DNA from: Phyllostachys edulis
Taxonomy: Eukaryota > Streptophyta > Magnoliopsida > Poales > Poaceae
DNA length: 64,000 bases
Reading direction: 5' to 3'
Assembly (NCBI GenBank): GCA_036346405.1
Contig: CM070561.1
Coordinates: 3,970,834-4,034,833 of the forward strand
Shown: one piece after another, positions 1 to 13,350 of the stretch
Numbering within the stretch: position 1 is the stretch's first letter
Layout: the number at the start of each line of letters is the position of its first letter
The notes under the pieces: generated by a model
Told to the model about the DNA's origin: nothing
What the model saw: only the letters and a program-made list of their open reading frames with translations
Databases searched by the model: none
Program-made: the position numbers and the translations under genes

Positions 1-2752
1 TTTCAGCTTTCAATATGCCCTCTTTTAATTAATTTAATTATGAGACCAAAATTTGTAGAGCAGTAGAGGGTATAAGGATTATATGGCTAAATTTAGAATA
101 TTAATACAAGACTAGATCAGTTGAGTTTGCCTCAATTGGAGTTTTCATGATTTAGTTATGAATTTCTAAAGTTATCAAGATTTCCTTTTGTAAAAATAAT
201 AGTTTTAATGGATCAATTTCACAATAATACTCTCTGCTACAGAGACAAGTTTGAAACCAATTTTAATATGAAGTTCAATAAAATGAAAATTACCACAAGT
301 GGTTTCATTCAGTTTGGAGTTAATATGTATTTATTATGCATTTTTAAAGTTAATAGCATTTTCTAGTATACCAATAATTTGGGTTTTGGGGTTATCCTCC
401 ACCAAACACTTTCTCTGGAACAGTGATGTGTGTGAAACCAATTTTATAATAAAGTTCAGTTAGATTCAAGATTAACAAAATTAGTTTCACTGTTTTAGGA
501 ATTAATATGAATTAGTTATGTATTTTGGAAGTTATACATACTTTTCAATGTGTAAATAAACCATTCCTGATTTTTCTAAATCTTTTAATACTTTTCTTAC
601 CGGGCGTGCCTCTAGCATGATCCTTGACCAGCCGGGACTGAGTAAATGCTATCGTTTTTCGATTTAAATTGATTTTAATTGTCGCTCGACAGTGGGTCTC
701 ATTGTCAACGACCGTCCACAGACTGGTCCACGACACGCACGCGCGTGGCGCCACGGGTTTAAGGGCTAGGCCCACCCGTCAGTCTCTCAGCTACTATACT
801 TAAGTCTTTGGTTTTCTGTGCGCGGCCCCACATGTAAGTGACTACTTATTTCCTTAAGATAGTTATTTACATAATCAACGTCATTAATCCTTAGCGTTAC
901 TTTCATGTTGTTGTCGGACGGCCCGACAACACCGTCTTTAAGCTTTCGGCGTCTCGCGCGCTGCAAGGCCATGGCGGAGCCGGCCAAGGGTCAGATACTT
1001 CTTGCAATAATCTTGCGCGTCTAATGGGTGTGGTTCTGGCGCTGAGACGGTCCATGCCGCGTGGCCGGAGAGTTGAGCGGAGCTAGAAGCTCGGCCAAGC
1101 ATGCATGCACAAGTAGAGCTCGCGGCGTCCATACAAGCAGTGCACAGGGTCCTAGGGGCTAAAAGAAAACTACTGCGTGGAGAGGGTGCTTGGGAGGCGC
1201 CGAGTCTGCTGAGCGGTCTTGAGTCGAAGAAGACGGCGGCGCGACAAGCTTCAACAGTGAGGGCTCGATCTGGTGAACCGAGAGATAATGAGTGGTCGCA
1301 AGAGGTTAAGTACTAAACAAGGATGCCGAGGGACTAAGGAATTGAAGAATGGCTTACCGAGGTGAAGTGGGAGACGAAGGGCATTCTAGGTCCCAAACCG
1401 TGATTTCTTCAAATTAGATAAATCTGCAGTGCATTGCACAATCCAGTTGAGGGTTAGTTCAATGATGTCCTAAGGCGCAAGGTGACGCGCAAGAGGAGCA
1501 TAATACTCACCGGAAACAACAAGGCACGAAGAGGTCGCTCGAGCGCGCTCTAAGGTCTCCAATGGCACCACCTTGGTCCGGAGCTCTGAGGGCATCGAAG
1601 GAGCCGAGGTTAGCTCAAATGGAGAAGGCATGGAGTATGCAACCGAGGGCTACCATCCGGAGGAGGCTTACCAGAGAGATATCCCTGGGAGAGCTTCCCC
1701 TTCCTCAGCCACCGAGAGGAAGAGTGAGGAAGAAAGGGGGTGAAGAGGGGGTATTATCCCGGCGATGATGGCGGCGGAGGCGGCGGCTGCAGCGAGCTCC
1801 GAGATAGGCCAACGGACGCGGTGTGGTCACGGCGGTGACAGAAGCGATTCAGTATGCGTCACCTCGCTTAGCCGCGTGGCGCAACTCCGCTGAAGCGCCA
1901 CGAGAGGAGGAGACGTCCGACAGTGGGACCAAGAAGTCGGCGACTTCGGTACATGGACGCGGGCGAAGTTTAAGTGATGCGATCTTTGGCCGTTGGATTT
2001 TAGATGGACGGCGCAGAGATAAGAAAGGGGCGTGTAGTTCTCCCGAAGGGTACACAATCTGGTAGTCGATTTTCAATCGCACGGCTCGGAATGGATGAAA
2101 GGTTCTAACGGTAAAACAGAAAAAGAGATCTGGGCCGTCTAACCTAGATCCAACGGCTGCATGTGGAGGTGCGTTAAGATGGTTGGGCTGAGTCCGATCG
2201 CTGCGTTGGGCTCGAGCCCGAGGAACGATGACCTAATTGCTTGGATTTAGGGTTTGACCGAACTTTAAATTTGATCCTCCGTTTGACCAGGTGCTAAAAA
2301 TAGAAATAAAATTCCTAAAATTGTGAAATAAATCACATAGGTTCCTGGGAAGGTCTAGTGTCTATAAAAATTATAATAACATACTGTTCATGATATAATT
2401 TGGATAGTATAAATCCAAACTTAAGGTAGGTTATATAATTGGGTTTGAATTTTAATAGGGTTTAAACTTGTTCCAAAAATTTAGGAAAAATTATATTAAT
2501 TCATGATAATTAATATAGTATTTGAATAAATTATTTTCAAGGAAACTTTAGTAGCATTTGTTCTGGTTTTTCTTTTGGGGTTCCATTTACAAAATAAGTT
2601 TAATCCCTTTCACAGATTTTCCAAGTGCAATATACAATGTAAATGCTAGAAATCATGATGCGTGCTAGTGAGATGCATAGTAATCAGCTTTATTAATTTG
2701 AGATTATCAAGAGATGTACAGTAATCCTTTTTATTTATTTGGGGATGTGACA
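1..2752 (-). repeat. Diverged long-LTR-like unit A (partial)
   Basis: No gene is supported here. The block ends at 2741-2752 with GGGGATGTGACA, which read on the minus strand is a TGTCACATCCCC-type start like those of many grass Gypsy LTRs. It has an AT-rich stretch (2260-2750), a GC-rich stretch (about 950-2250) and then AT-rich DNA. Units B and C repeat this order. Positions 2479-2540 closely match 9520-9580 in unit C. At 140-545 a segment of about 180 bp recurs about three times in diverged form (for example gaaaccaatttt near 253 and 434). The LTR assignment is inference. Short ORFs in the GC-rich part have no recognisable domains. Confidence 0.4.
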
Positions 2753-5700
2753 CACATGTTGTACCGGGAATGCCGATCCAGTCAATTAAATGCAAACTCG
2801 TGTTAGCCACACATTTTACACCGCAGTCGGGGCCCTGAAGGAACGTACATGCGATGTAACACATCTACGCCCTTACCCTTCTAAGAACATCTGATATCAA
2901 TATAAGCTCCACATGGCATACGACACGGCCCGAAGACTTAAGCATCTATGCCATATGAAATCAATACACATGTCCTTACTCTCCTGTATCCAACTCAATA
3001 ATACTAACCCTTTACTTAACCAAACAAGGCCCATACACTTTGCGTGTGGAAGCACGTTGGGACTTGAATTAAATAGTCGAGTTCACCCTTAATCAACCCG
3101 CATAAGACATCCACATTTCCCAATTCTCGTGCACAAGGCACCATCACTAGCATCCACTTGTCCAGATTTGAATTAATGTTAACAGATTTAGAAGCATTTC
3201 CAAATCAAATAAACTGAACAAGGATCAAAGATAAATACAATTTATTGGTTGTTCCTGTGTTTGACAAGATAATCTTGTCAAACACTACCGCTCTATGGAT
3301 TTGCAAGGCTAAGCAAAAGTTAAAATTAAATATAATAACATCACAAACTACCTTAGGTTAAGTGTATGATTAAATTAAAGATAAGCCACAAGTTCAGGTA
3401 TAACTACCTAGGAACAGGCACAAATAAATTTTAGAAAGTTGCATGCACAAAGTCACTTGTATTTTGTAAATCTACAGCTCAAAAGATTAGGCTCAACATG
3501 GTGCGAGAGGAAGCTTGCCTTGATAGTAGTATATAACCTCTTGCTCGAGTTCTTGGGACTCAATAAAAGGCTCAACAATTTCGAAAGAACCAATATCTAA
3601 AAGAGAATAAAATCCAATAAATACAGAAAAGCAAAGAACAAGATGCATAAAAGAATGTATGATCAAAATGATAATGCATGGGTAATAGTATGCTTAAGCT
3701 ATGTCTAATTTATTAAGGGTCATAACCCATATATATCATCTCTTGACAGCTTGTTACCCGATTTTTATAATTAGAAAGTAGCTACAATAATGATTTTATA
3801 TATCGAACAGACAAACAACAAATAATTAGTTACTTAGCTCAACTCTATATAAATAAAATGCTACAGATAGCTAAGTGTATTAAATTATTGTTGTGAGCTA
3901 ACTAGTCATTTACTACTTATTAATGTTAATTTGAGATTTAAGACTTTGTTGTCTCTGTGGTCGGTTAGACCAACACGTAAATGGCAAGAAGCTACTTTAC
4001 TATTTCTACCGGCTAGTAAAGCTACAAAAACTAGAATCGTAAAGTGGAGTTAAGGCTGATTGGGAAGTCATAATTACTACGACTTATAATCACTAAACCT
4101 AACCGCCAAATGAAAGGAGGAAATAGAAACCTTTCTATTGTCGATTGTGACCAACACCTAAAAACAAAGAATACTTCATTAACCAGTTTTAGTTGGCATA
4201 GAGAGCTACACCCGTTAAGTACTTATGGTGAAGTTATGACTATCTAGGAAGTATTTAATACCATAAACATGATTACTAATCTTTAATTGCCCGGTGTAAA
4301 GAAAAAGAAGATAGATTACCAAATTGTCGGTTTTAACCGACAAAACTAACAGAGAGGAAAAATTTGAAATACTAAAGAAATAGTGACCATGACTTTTGAA
4401 GGAAGAGCATGGTTAACAGTTAGGGTTTCTCTTAGGACCTAAACAAATTAACAAACTAATATACTGGTATGAGAAATCTAAAGTTCTTGAAAACGATATG
4501 AAAGACCTAAAAGTTATAAAAATAACTTTTCACTTTAAAGGAACAGAATCATCACATGAGTAAGTGAGTAAGGTATGTGAGTGAGGATGCCCTATAAGAG
4601 CTTAAGTTAATGTAAGTAAAGGCTAACTCACCACTAGGGTTTAGAGATGAAAAGATCGCTTCTTGGTCAATGTAAAAGGTCCAAGTCCTTTCTTTGATTC
4701 GACCAAAACAAGAATGGTAGAACTAAATCTCTAAAGATCATTAGTCACATTCTTGCTAAGAAAAGATGGAACTCAACTCACCCAAGTGAGGTTTTCCAAA
4801 ATGAAGCTTCACGACTCAAGTTGACAGGAGCAGAGTCCTAAGTTCAACCTACAAGAAATACCCAAAACCACCTTAGTATAAGATGTAGGTATGCTTGTAG
4901 TTGAACAAAGGTGGAAGAACAAGGAACTTCACTGCGAAGGAGATAAAGATAATGAGCTTCTCCCTTGGTCAACAATGTCAGAAGTCCCAAGACTAAGGTT
5001 TATATAGTGTATAGAGGTTATGGAGCAACCGAGAATGGTCTAGAGATCATGAGGTGGCACTAATGGATAGATATGAAGGGATAAATATCCTCAAAATACT
5101 GTGCATCACCACCATTTCGGCTGCAACATGGCCTACGGTTGAACACCAGAGAGCAATCAAAAATTGAGTCACTGCCGCGTGGGTCCCAGGGCAAACGCGC
5201 CATGCACGCACGCAGCGCACGCAGGGAGCAAAAACTTGCCACTGACGCGCGGGCCCAGGGGAAATCGCGCCATGCAACGAGTGAAATCGTCGCTGACAAC
5301 TGGGCCCAGAGCTAACAGCAGCGCACCGCACTCAACAAACGGCGACGCACAGCCACCGTCCATTCCGAGATGAGCAGCGGTGATGCGGTTATCAAAACAC
5401 ATTGAATCGGTATCGAGCGATTTGAGCCGCACGATTTCCAGCGGACGACTCAGATAGCTAGGTCCTGAAGTGGTCCGAAGGTCTCATCTCACGCGAGCCG
5501 TCGGATTCAATCCCAATGCACATGATTTCTTGGGCGCTGTAGCTGGTCCGATCAGCCCACTCAACAGGAGCCGTGCGATCGCGAACCAACGCCCAAGATG
5601 AAGCGCTTCATGAGTGCTCTTGACCCCAAAGTCTCCAACGCCGTTGATTTTCAAGCCTACGCTCCGGATCAAGGCGACCCCGGTGGTCCGAAGTGCACAT

Positions 5701-6382
5701 TGAATCCAGCCCGTTCGCGCGAGAATGAAGGGCTGAGATGAAAAGGGGTGCAAGGGTGGTCCGAAGTGCTCCTTTGATCTGGGCCGCCGCTAACAATTCA
5801 ACGGCCCAGATGGGCTAGGTTTGGGCGTCTTGCGAATGGAACGCCCGAGCCGGATCTGCTGGTTGAACCAAGTCATTTCGATTGGACTGAGTTAGGGGTG
5901 GGTCGCTCTGAAGATTAGACCGGGAAGTTGACCAGTCTGAATAAATTGCAAACAGATTTGATCGGACTTTTAAAATAGCAAATAAATTTGTAAATTCATG
6001 AAATTTTGTAGAATCACCGCTTTGGGATGATATATTCCCCAAATAAATTTTAAAATCACTGTTTCTTCTTTATAAATACATAAATAATTCATTAATCCAA
6101 TGAAGGTTTATTTAAAGACAATTGTTTTCGAAAATCAAAATAATTTCTAAAATTTCAAAAAATTATTTTTGGCCATAATAACTTATCTGGTTTTCAATTA
6201 AAATATTCCCCAGTCATAATACCAACATTGGATGGTATTTCCTTCTAAAATTTTTATCAAGTTGGAATTTATAATTAAAATTTTTGGAAAATAGTTTGTA
6301 ACATGTTACCTAATTTGTTAATTTGAACAGTAATGACATGAACAGTGCTTCATTACTGTATATTAGGGTTGGGGCTGTTACA
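2753..6382 (-). repeat. Diverged long-LTR-like unit B
   Basis: A 3.6 kb non-coding block bounded on both sides by the GGG.TGT.ACA signature (2752 and 6382). It is AT-rich from 2753 to about 5000, GC-rich from 5040 to 5930 (possible leader or promoter region), then AT-rich again to GGGGCTGTTACA at 6371-6382. No open frame resembles a known protein. The layout matches units A and C, so a long minus-strand LTR or a LARD-type non-autonomous retroelement is inferred. Confidence 0.4.
3257..3285. repeat. Perfect 29-bp palindrome
   Basis: Two perfect 14-bp arms, GTGTTTGACAAGAT and its reverse complement, separated by one base. It lies in AT-rich DNA of unit B. Its function is unknown. It could be a hairpin, a dimer-binding site or the core of a small foldback element. 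Confidence 0.7.
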
Positions 6383-9300
6383 GTAACCCTCCGTGAACCG
6401 CCTCGTGTGCACACAAGGCTCCCACGCAGACCCACACGTTATGCTTGGATATCGCCCACCAAGCAATCGCCGATACCCTTAGGATCGAAAACCTAGACCT
6501 AACTCCACCCTCGCACTCCAACACACACAAATAATACCTTTTTAACACAACACACTCACACCCTTTGCGACTCAAATTAATACACGCCAAAGTACTAAGT
6601 CAAGAGGGGTTCCCAATACCCTCATGTGGTTGCACGCAATAATGCTTGGTTCAGTGTAACAAGATGTTCGGTCCTTGTTGACTCGGGCACCAATCACACA
6701 CCCAAAAGCACACCAACATACCAATGTGCCCAAGTCCAAATCATTTTGTTTTCATTTTTAGTTTTCCAAATACAATAGCACAAAGTGCTGGTTATAATCA
6801 TAATAAAATGTTTATGTGATCAAAGTCATCGACAAGTCGACAACTGCCCAATCTACCGAAAACTAAGCATTGCTAAGCATGGCGTCGAATAAACATAATT
6901 AGACTATACAACAACCACTGGGCTCTAATTCACCAGCGGGATTAATAACTTAGGTTGGTGGCAGGGGATAAACAATTTTAAGGAATTCATGCAACAGGAT
7001 TAACTATCTCTTAAACGACAAAATTAATTTGACAAATAATGCATGCATACATACAGTTTGCAAACAAGATAATAATTTTTAAATATAATAGGATCAACAT
7101 GCGTCAACGGAAATTAGGTGCTTGCCTTTGTTTGCTGATAATCTGGACATTATCACGATCATCTCGATTGCGCTCTCGTACCAACATCATCTAACGATAA
7201 AAACTGCCAAAGCGAAAGAAACAGCAAATAACCACCGGAATTCCAAAAATCTTCCAAAAATTATGAAATCACTACAGAAGAAAGATATTGATTTTATAAG
7301 AAAGAAATACTAGACTAATGTCATTACAAAACATTCAAATCAAAAATATGTCATCAATCTTGACAAATGATCATTAGCTAGCCACTAACCATCCATTTAA
7401 CATACAAGGCTATACACATGCATAAGGACATACCACTAGCATTTTCTTGATTAACCTTGATCCATCTATTATTAGGGAGCATCCAGTTGAGCCAGCTACT
7501 ACTTTGGTACTGCCTAACCTTGTCTTTGCAAAATATTCAATACCATTCTCACTAACCAACATCCAAAGACTTCATCTTGCTTAAGCTAATTTATGCTAAT
7601 TGACATGTTTATCAAAGAGACTCAATTCCAAAAAGTCTCCAAAATTCTAAGAAATTAATACAAAGAAAAATAATGATTTTAGATGGAAGGATCATTTTCA
7701 AAAGGAGTTGATTGGAATTAATTAAGCACTTTTGAAGATTGAGACTAAGGCTAAGGGTCTACTGCTCCTAAAACAGCACATGCTAAAAGAACTAAAGTGC
7801 TACTTCAAAGGTGAGTCCGAGTTAACATTCCTAATATCAGTTAGCAGAAGAAAAAAAACTGGGGGCTTAGCAAATCTATTAAGAAGATAGATAATATTTT
7901 TAGATGAAATTAGAGACAAAAATTATTTGAAAGAGGGATTAAGGCATAAGGTCTACTATTGTTTACTAACCGCCAAGAGATTGGAAATTTTTAACTTTCT
8001 ATAAACTAATGATCCTACTGACTACTCTCCTCAAAACCATACAATTACCGTAATAACTAAGTCAAGGCCTAAAGACAAAACTGATTTAAGAGTATAACCT
8101 ACAACAGAGAGTTTTCAGATAAAAAAAAATACAGAGCTAAACCTCTTTACAAATTCATCTTGAATTCTTTTGTTAACTCACTGAATAATTCAACAGACAT
8201 TCAACAATCCTATTAGTAAAAGCATTAGGCTCCTACAAATCGGATTCAACAGATACATCTACGCACGCACAGAGGACACAACAGAAGAACACAGCACAGA
8301 GGAGGGCTGAAAGGGGGCTCGGGCATGGCTCAGCGCCGGCGAGGAGGGTTGACGGCGGCGGTTGATCACAGATGAAAAGGACAGGGGGTGGCCGAGGCGA
8401 GCTTAGCTTCTACCTGTAGAGACACCAAGTCATCCTTTGAGGCATTAAGACAAACATGTAGAGGGCAACAAGAAAAAAAAACTGAAGGTGGCTTGGCATG
8501 TGGCGTGGAGGAGGCGTGGCTCTGGTGGTGGTCGGCTGGGTAGGCCGTGAGCGCTGCACTGGGCGAGTGGCCGGCCACCGGTGAGGTGGTGTGGCTCGGA
8601 GTGGAGGCGACGCACTGACTCAAGGGCCGGAGGCGAGTTGGTGGCGGCGACAATGGCTTGCCATGGTGGGCCGGGAAGATGGGGCCGACGCAGATCCGAG
8701 GCGCCATGGGCACAGCAGCGAGGGAGACGGGCCGGCACCGAGGGCGGCTGAAGGCGGCGACGCAGGAGCCACAGGCCGGCTAGATCGACGAAGGGAGGAG
8801 CCAGGGCGGATTGAGCGGAGGGAGGAGCCGGGGGTGGCGACGGCACCAGACACCAGGGGCGGCGGCGTTCACCAGACCAGGGGGAGGCGGGCTGGAGGTG
8901 AATGGCCAGCTCTTGGCTTTGGTGGAGAAGAGAATGAGGAAGGGGAGTAATGGCCAGGGTATAAGACGTGAAGAAAATAAGGCGGTGCTGCATGGGTGGT
9001 GTGGCAACGTGGGCGCTGAGGGGCTTGGCCTGTGCGATGCGAGAGCGAGGGGAGGCCGCGTGTCCCTTGAAGTCGGCGGTAAAGCTCTTGCGTGGCTGAA
9101 ACTGGCGCAGATCCGGTCAAAGGCGGTGCTGCGAAGAAGATAGGCGCTGGCAATGAGGGGCCCGCTGGTCAGAGGTGGAAGAAGGAGCAGGCCGATGAAC
9201 TGGTTAGGCTGAACCAAAAAGGACCTGGGTCGGTTGGTTGAATAGTGCAAGTCATGGTTTTTGAGGAAAAAGGCTGAGAGCTTAAGTAATTTTTAGACAG

Positions 9301-9763
9301 AGCAAAATAGCTCCGAATATTTTAAAATTTTGAAGGTGAGTAGACGAGATGTTCCAGAACCTAGGAAAAATATTTTCGGACACTGTTCACAAGATTTGTT
9401 TATATTTTAAATTCAAAATCAATTTTGGACACTGTTCGTACTTTAATTGGCTAAAATAAATTCCTTTTCAAATCAGCCTTAGAAACTTGGTTAGAATTTT
9501 GAAAAGGTCAAAATATCTTATAAAAATTTGGGAAAATTATATTAATTCATGATAAATAATCTAGTATTTTACAAAATTATTTTCAAAGATTTTTATACAT
9601 AAATTTTGCTGGAATCAAGTAGAGACTTCAAAACAGACTTAAAGTTTGAATTTTAAAACAAATTTTAGAAAACCAAGTGCAAACTCATGAATTTCAACCA
9701 AAAGTTTTTAAAATATTATAATTTTATACATTTGAAACACAAACCTAAATTTGGGATGTTACA
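6383..9763 (-). repeat. Diverged long-LTR-like unit C
   Basis: A 3.4 kb block ending at 9753-9763 with GGGATGTTACA, so its minus-strand start is TGTAACATCCC. It is AT-rich to about 8260, strongly GC-rich at 8270-9240, then AT-rich. The 182-aa and 119-aa open frames in the GC-rich part overlap on opposite strands, are proline/arginine-rich and match nothing recognised. They look like composition artefacts. The 9520-9580 segment is shared with unit A. Confidence 0.4.
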
Positions 9764-10502
9764 GACCAGCCACTCCATATACAAAGCAGACAATGTCCTC
9801 CTCCTTCTTCTTCTTCATATTCTTTCCTTGAAGCTTGATTTTGGGCCGATTCTTGAATTTCTGATTCCCAGAGCCTCTAGTACTCTTGACTTCTACTTGA
9901 TGAGCCTGGACTTGAGCCTTACCTCTACTGTCACCGACTCTTGCTCGCTCTTCGATATTGATAGTAGCTGATAGATCATTGAGTGTCAAGCGCTCCTTTA
10001 TATGTCTTCGAGTTGTCACAAAATCACGCCACGAGGGCGGTAACTTAGCCAATATGACATTTACTTAAAAACTCTCAGGTAGGAGGCAGTCGTACTGATT
10101 TAAATCACGTACATGGAGTTGTAGCTCATGGAGCTGCTCCATCACCAACCGCCCCTCCACCATCTTGTAGTTCAAGTATGTAGCAGTAAATAAGGACTTA
10201 TTTCCATTATCCCCTTCGGAATACTTCTCATCTAGTTTGTCCCAGAGTTGTCTGACATTAGTGAAGTTAACATATACGTCAAACAGCCAATTTGATAAGA
10301 CTGCTAACAACCGAGCTAGGATCGAGTTGTTCGCATCCTCCCACTGCGTTATTTCAGCGGTTTCCAAAGGGAACATTAGAAGAGTTGAAATGACCTAGAA
10401 AAGTCTAAGATCAGTCAGCTATAGCTTAGTTTTAGCCTGCCAACGTTTGAAGTTGGCACCGTCAAACACTTCCAGCTTAACGACATCTGACGATGAAACC
10501 AT
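9764..10502 (-). pseudogene. Copia retrotransposon gag remnant
   Basis: Minus-strand coding starts at the ATG at 10502. The N-terminus has the Copia gag signature (KLEVFDGANFKRWQ), then a UBN2-type gag region (RQLWDKLDEKYSEGDNG, and LPPSWRDFVTTRRHIKERLT near 10000). A decayed CCHC knuckle start (CFVYGVAGL) lies at the left edge, where the second Cys reads Tyr. In-frame stops sit where Trp is expected near 10420, and another stop precedes the LPPSW part. The sequence is cut abruptly at 9763 by unit C, so no protease, integrase or RT follows. A dead, 3'-truncated element. Confidence 0.75.
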
Positions 10503-12050
10503 TTCTTGAATATTAGGTTTTCTGGATTGTTGTAAAAAATGCAGTTTTAGCAAAATTTCAGAATTAATCCTAGCATAAATAATTAACATTAAAGCATAAT
10601 TCCAATAGAATTTAAATGACCAAAATAACATGTACCCATGTAATTCTTCCAAGTCATATAAAGAGAATAATATGCTTAACACATACATTAGGAGAACATC
10701 AAAAATCAACATAAAGCTCAGATATTTAGATTGTTCGATTGCTCTCAGTAGGCTAGTTGCATAAGACATAGTATTTGCCATTTCAGCCATCATGCCAAAA
10801 CTAATCATCAAATGAATATGATAATACTAAATCAGATCTTGAGTTCAATATTGTGCTTTATAGATATGTCAAGTATTATATCAAACGGCAAACATATACC
10901 TTCATATAACAGAGAAGCATGTGACTAATAGTGCAACAAGAATCACTATATCAACACATTCTATCTCCAGATAACAAAGAATTGATCATTAACAGTGCAA
11001 AGAGATCATTAAATTCAGCAATAAAGCCAAATTGATAACAAAAACCACTAATGACACAATACTAAACAGATCAAGTTCTTTTTAAACACAATCGAAAAGC
11101 AGAAAGTATCAGGACTAGCTAACAGGAATAATAGTGACAACAGTAAGCAACCCAATGAGGTTCAAGTCTAATTCTAATTATCACATCAACTTCATAATAT
11201 GACATCAATCATCATTAAGCTATTAACAGAACCCACTAAAACCACTTTGCAATTTCTCTCAGTACTAAAGGTTGACAATCACAAAATGAATGAATCACTA
11301 GCACAGCACAAATGCAAAGGGACAGAGCGAGATAAGCCACAATACTCACAGAACCGATGGTACTCGAAACCATCGAGAAGATAACACAGACTAGGCACGT
11401 CACAAGGACGCTGTCCCAGAAAACCTAGCGCCCTGCTGTGTTACGGTGAGAGGCAAGGTCGTTGGAGATACAGAGTCTGACTTCGCTCTTCGAGACACAA
11501 CAAAGACGAAGTTGAGGTGCATGTATGATGCCGCACAAGACCACAACCAGATGCTTCGGCCAAAAGCACTTGATGAGCACCAAATATCAAGAATCAAACT
11601 GATGTTCTTCTTCCTCCCTTAGACCAATCCAAAAGCCTGCCGAACGCAATCCTCCAAGGAAAAACCCAAATTCCCTCACTCCAATCTCAACAGAGATGGT
11701 GCAAGAGACCAACTGGGATTTGCACAAGAAGAAAAGGTTGAGCCTTACTGCCTACTAAGCCAAGATCAACAAGGCGAAGCTGCAGCCCAAGGATCCAAGA
11801 ACCAAGTTTAACCAGAGAGGAAGCAGAACTAAATCAGAGAGAAAAACCACAGGATATTTTTTTTGCTGCTCTGAAAAGAAGAAGAAGGGAGAACCAGCGT
11901 TAGTAGGGGTAGAGGAACCGCTCCTGCCCCCAACTGACAGCACATACCCCGCACGAGTCGGAGGATCCAGCTCCTTCCTGAGATCACGCGCCGCCAACAT
12001 GAGCCCAGAGCAAACACCACGATTCCCATTTTCCCCTCGGATGGAGCACA
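10503..12050 (-). other. 5' leader/intron block upstream of the gag remnant
   Basis: Upstream of the gag start on the minus strand lies about 850 bp of AT-rich sequence and then a GC-richer exon-like region (about 11350-12050). At the junction the minus strand reads TCT|GTGAGTATT, a good 5' splice site. Positions 10555-11270 are clearly related to 62590-63450 inside the CACTA element at the window end, which has the same splice junction near 63520-63540. The block is therefore probably a mobile-element leader exon plus intron. No coding potential was recognised. Confidence 0.5.
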
Positions 12051-12159
12051 GGTCTTATGACCTTATCCTCCCCTCAACCTTATGACAAGTGGGCCCCCTC
12101 TAATTTCCTTCCTTTTCTTTTTAATCTTTTCTCAAAAAGAGTAATTACCAAATAGCCTT

Positions 12160-12650
12160 TAAAAATACAACAAAACCATCTAGGCCAGGAGCATGATCAG
12201 GGGCCAAATCCTTCACTACAGCATCAATTTCCTCCTTCAAAAAAGGATATCATCTATGTCTGGGATGAGAACTGGAGTTATAAGTGAATCCAGATCAAAT
12301 AAAATTTTAGGGTATTTTGAAATGCCAAGTCTACCTTTAAAAGCATTCCAAAGAGCACCTGTTTTTTTTATCATTGTCATATGGACAAGCACCATCTGAT
12401 AGCGTCACATGTGCAATATAATTTCTTCTGAAAGTAGTAGTGGCAATGGACTAAAAAAGCCTTGTGTTTTCATCTCCAAATTTAACCTATCTGATTGTTG
12501 CACGTTGTTTCCGACAAATTCTCTTAGCTTCCAAAATCCTAAGCAAGTTAGCCTTAAGTAAGCGATGGAAATTCTTCTCAATTAAGGAAAGAGGCCTCTG
12601 ATCCCACACATCATTGGAAGAGCCCAAGTTACAAATGAGGGATACATAAA
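12160..12650 (-). pseudogene. L1-type LINE ORF2 fragment (reverse transcriptase N-terminal part)
   Basis: Read on the minus strand from 12650 down, the translation gives typical plant L1 ORF2 pieces. These are a Lys/Arg-rich stretch followed by VKFGDENT (near 12490), RRNYIAHVTLSDG, and finally EEIDAVVKDLAPDHAPGLDGF-like residues (12250-12170) that open the RT domain. Stops and at least one frameshift interrupt it. The catalytic FADD region is missing. This is a relic of an endonuclease/RT protein used for target-primed reverse transcription. Confidence 0.6.
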
Positions 12651-13089
12651 ATATTTATAAACTCTTGATCTTATACAAATGATCAAAATACTCCTCAAGA
12701 ATATCGCTAAACTATAAGCACAAGCTAGGGATATTATTGCCCTTTCTAGGCGCAGTAGTCATTGTTTGACCTTTAGGCGAGACCCACTAGGTGTGAGGGC
12801 TGTTGGGGATAGCCTCGTACCCTCGTCACAATGTCCTCGACGCCTTCTGTGGGTTGCTAGCGGTGTATGGCTCCTATGATAACACCTGGTGTAGTTAGAG
12901 ATAGAGGCTCAAGGATGCATTAGCCATTAGATATCCACGAAATAAGCTTTTGGTTCATAGTTGTTAACAATGCAATGTGTTTTGGAAGGAAATAAAGCTA
13001 CAATATATATGTACAAGAAAGGCCCAGGAAAAAATGTTATGACGTCTCTAGCCAATCAATAATTACAGAGCGAGGATCTTCATTCACCC
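12651..13089. other. No gene seen
   Basis: About 440 bp between two LINE fragments. No open frame with recognisable motifs and no clear repeat. It may be decayed LINE 3' sequence or intergenic DNA. Confidence 0.4.
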
Positions 13090-13350
13090 AACAAATGTAG
13101 AGTGACTTCATTTTTAAAATATCTTTTCCAATTTGCCCAACTAGGATCGATCTGTTCAAACACCTTTCCATTTCTTTACCTTTCCATTTCTTTGCTTCCA
13201 GAGATGCCATGTTGCTATTATGAATATCCCCATGAAGAAAGGATGACCTGCTGCTTGCTTGGCATGATGTATGAAAGAAATGACATTATCGTTTGGAATC
13301 AATGGAATTATCAAGCAATGCCAGCATTGCTTACTGAATTGACAAAGCAT
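13090..13350 (-). pseudogene. LINE ORF2 C-terminal fragment
   Basis: The minus-strand frame includes PFFMGIFIIATWHLWKQRNG (13200-13280) and then, after a frame change, Trp/Lys-rich residues of the WANWKRYFKNEV type. This is the end of the zf-RVT/C-terminal region of plant L1 ORF2 proteins. It lies upstream (on the minus strand) of an RT N-terminal fragment, the wrong order for a single element. Two separate insertions or a rearrangement are inferred. Confidence 0.5.

Noticed and set aside
8445..8993. 182-aa open frame on the minus strand
   Set aside because: Overlaps comparable frames on both strands in a GC-rich block of a repeat unit; Pro/Arg-rich, no motif.
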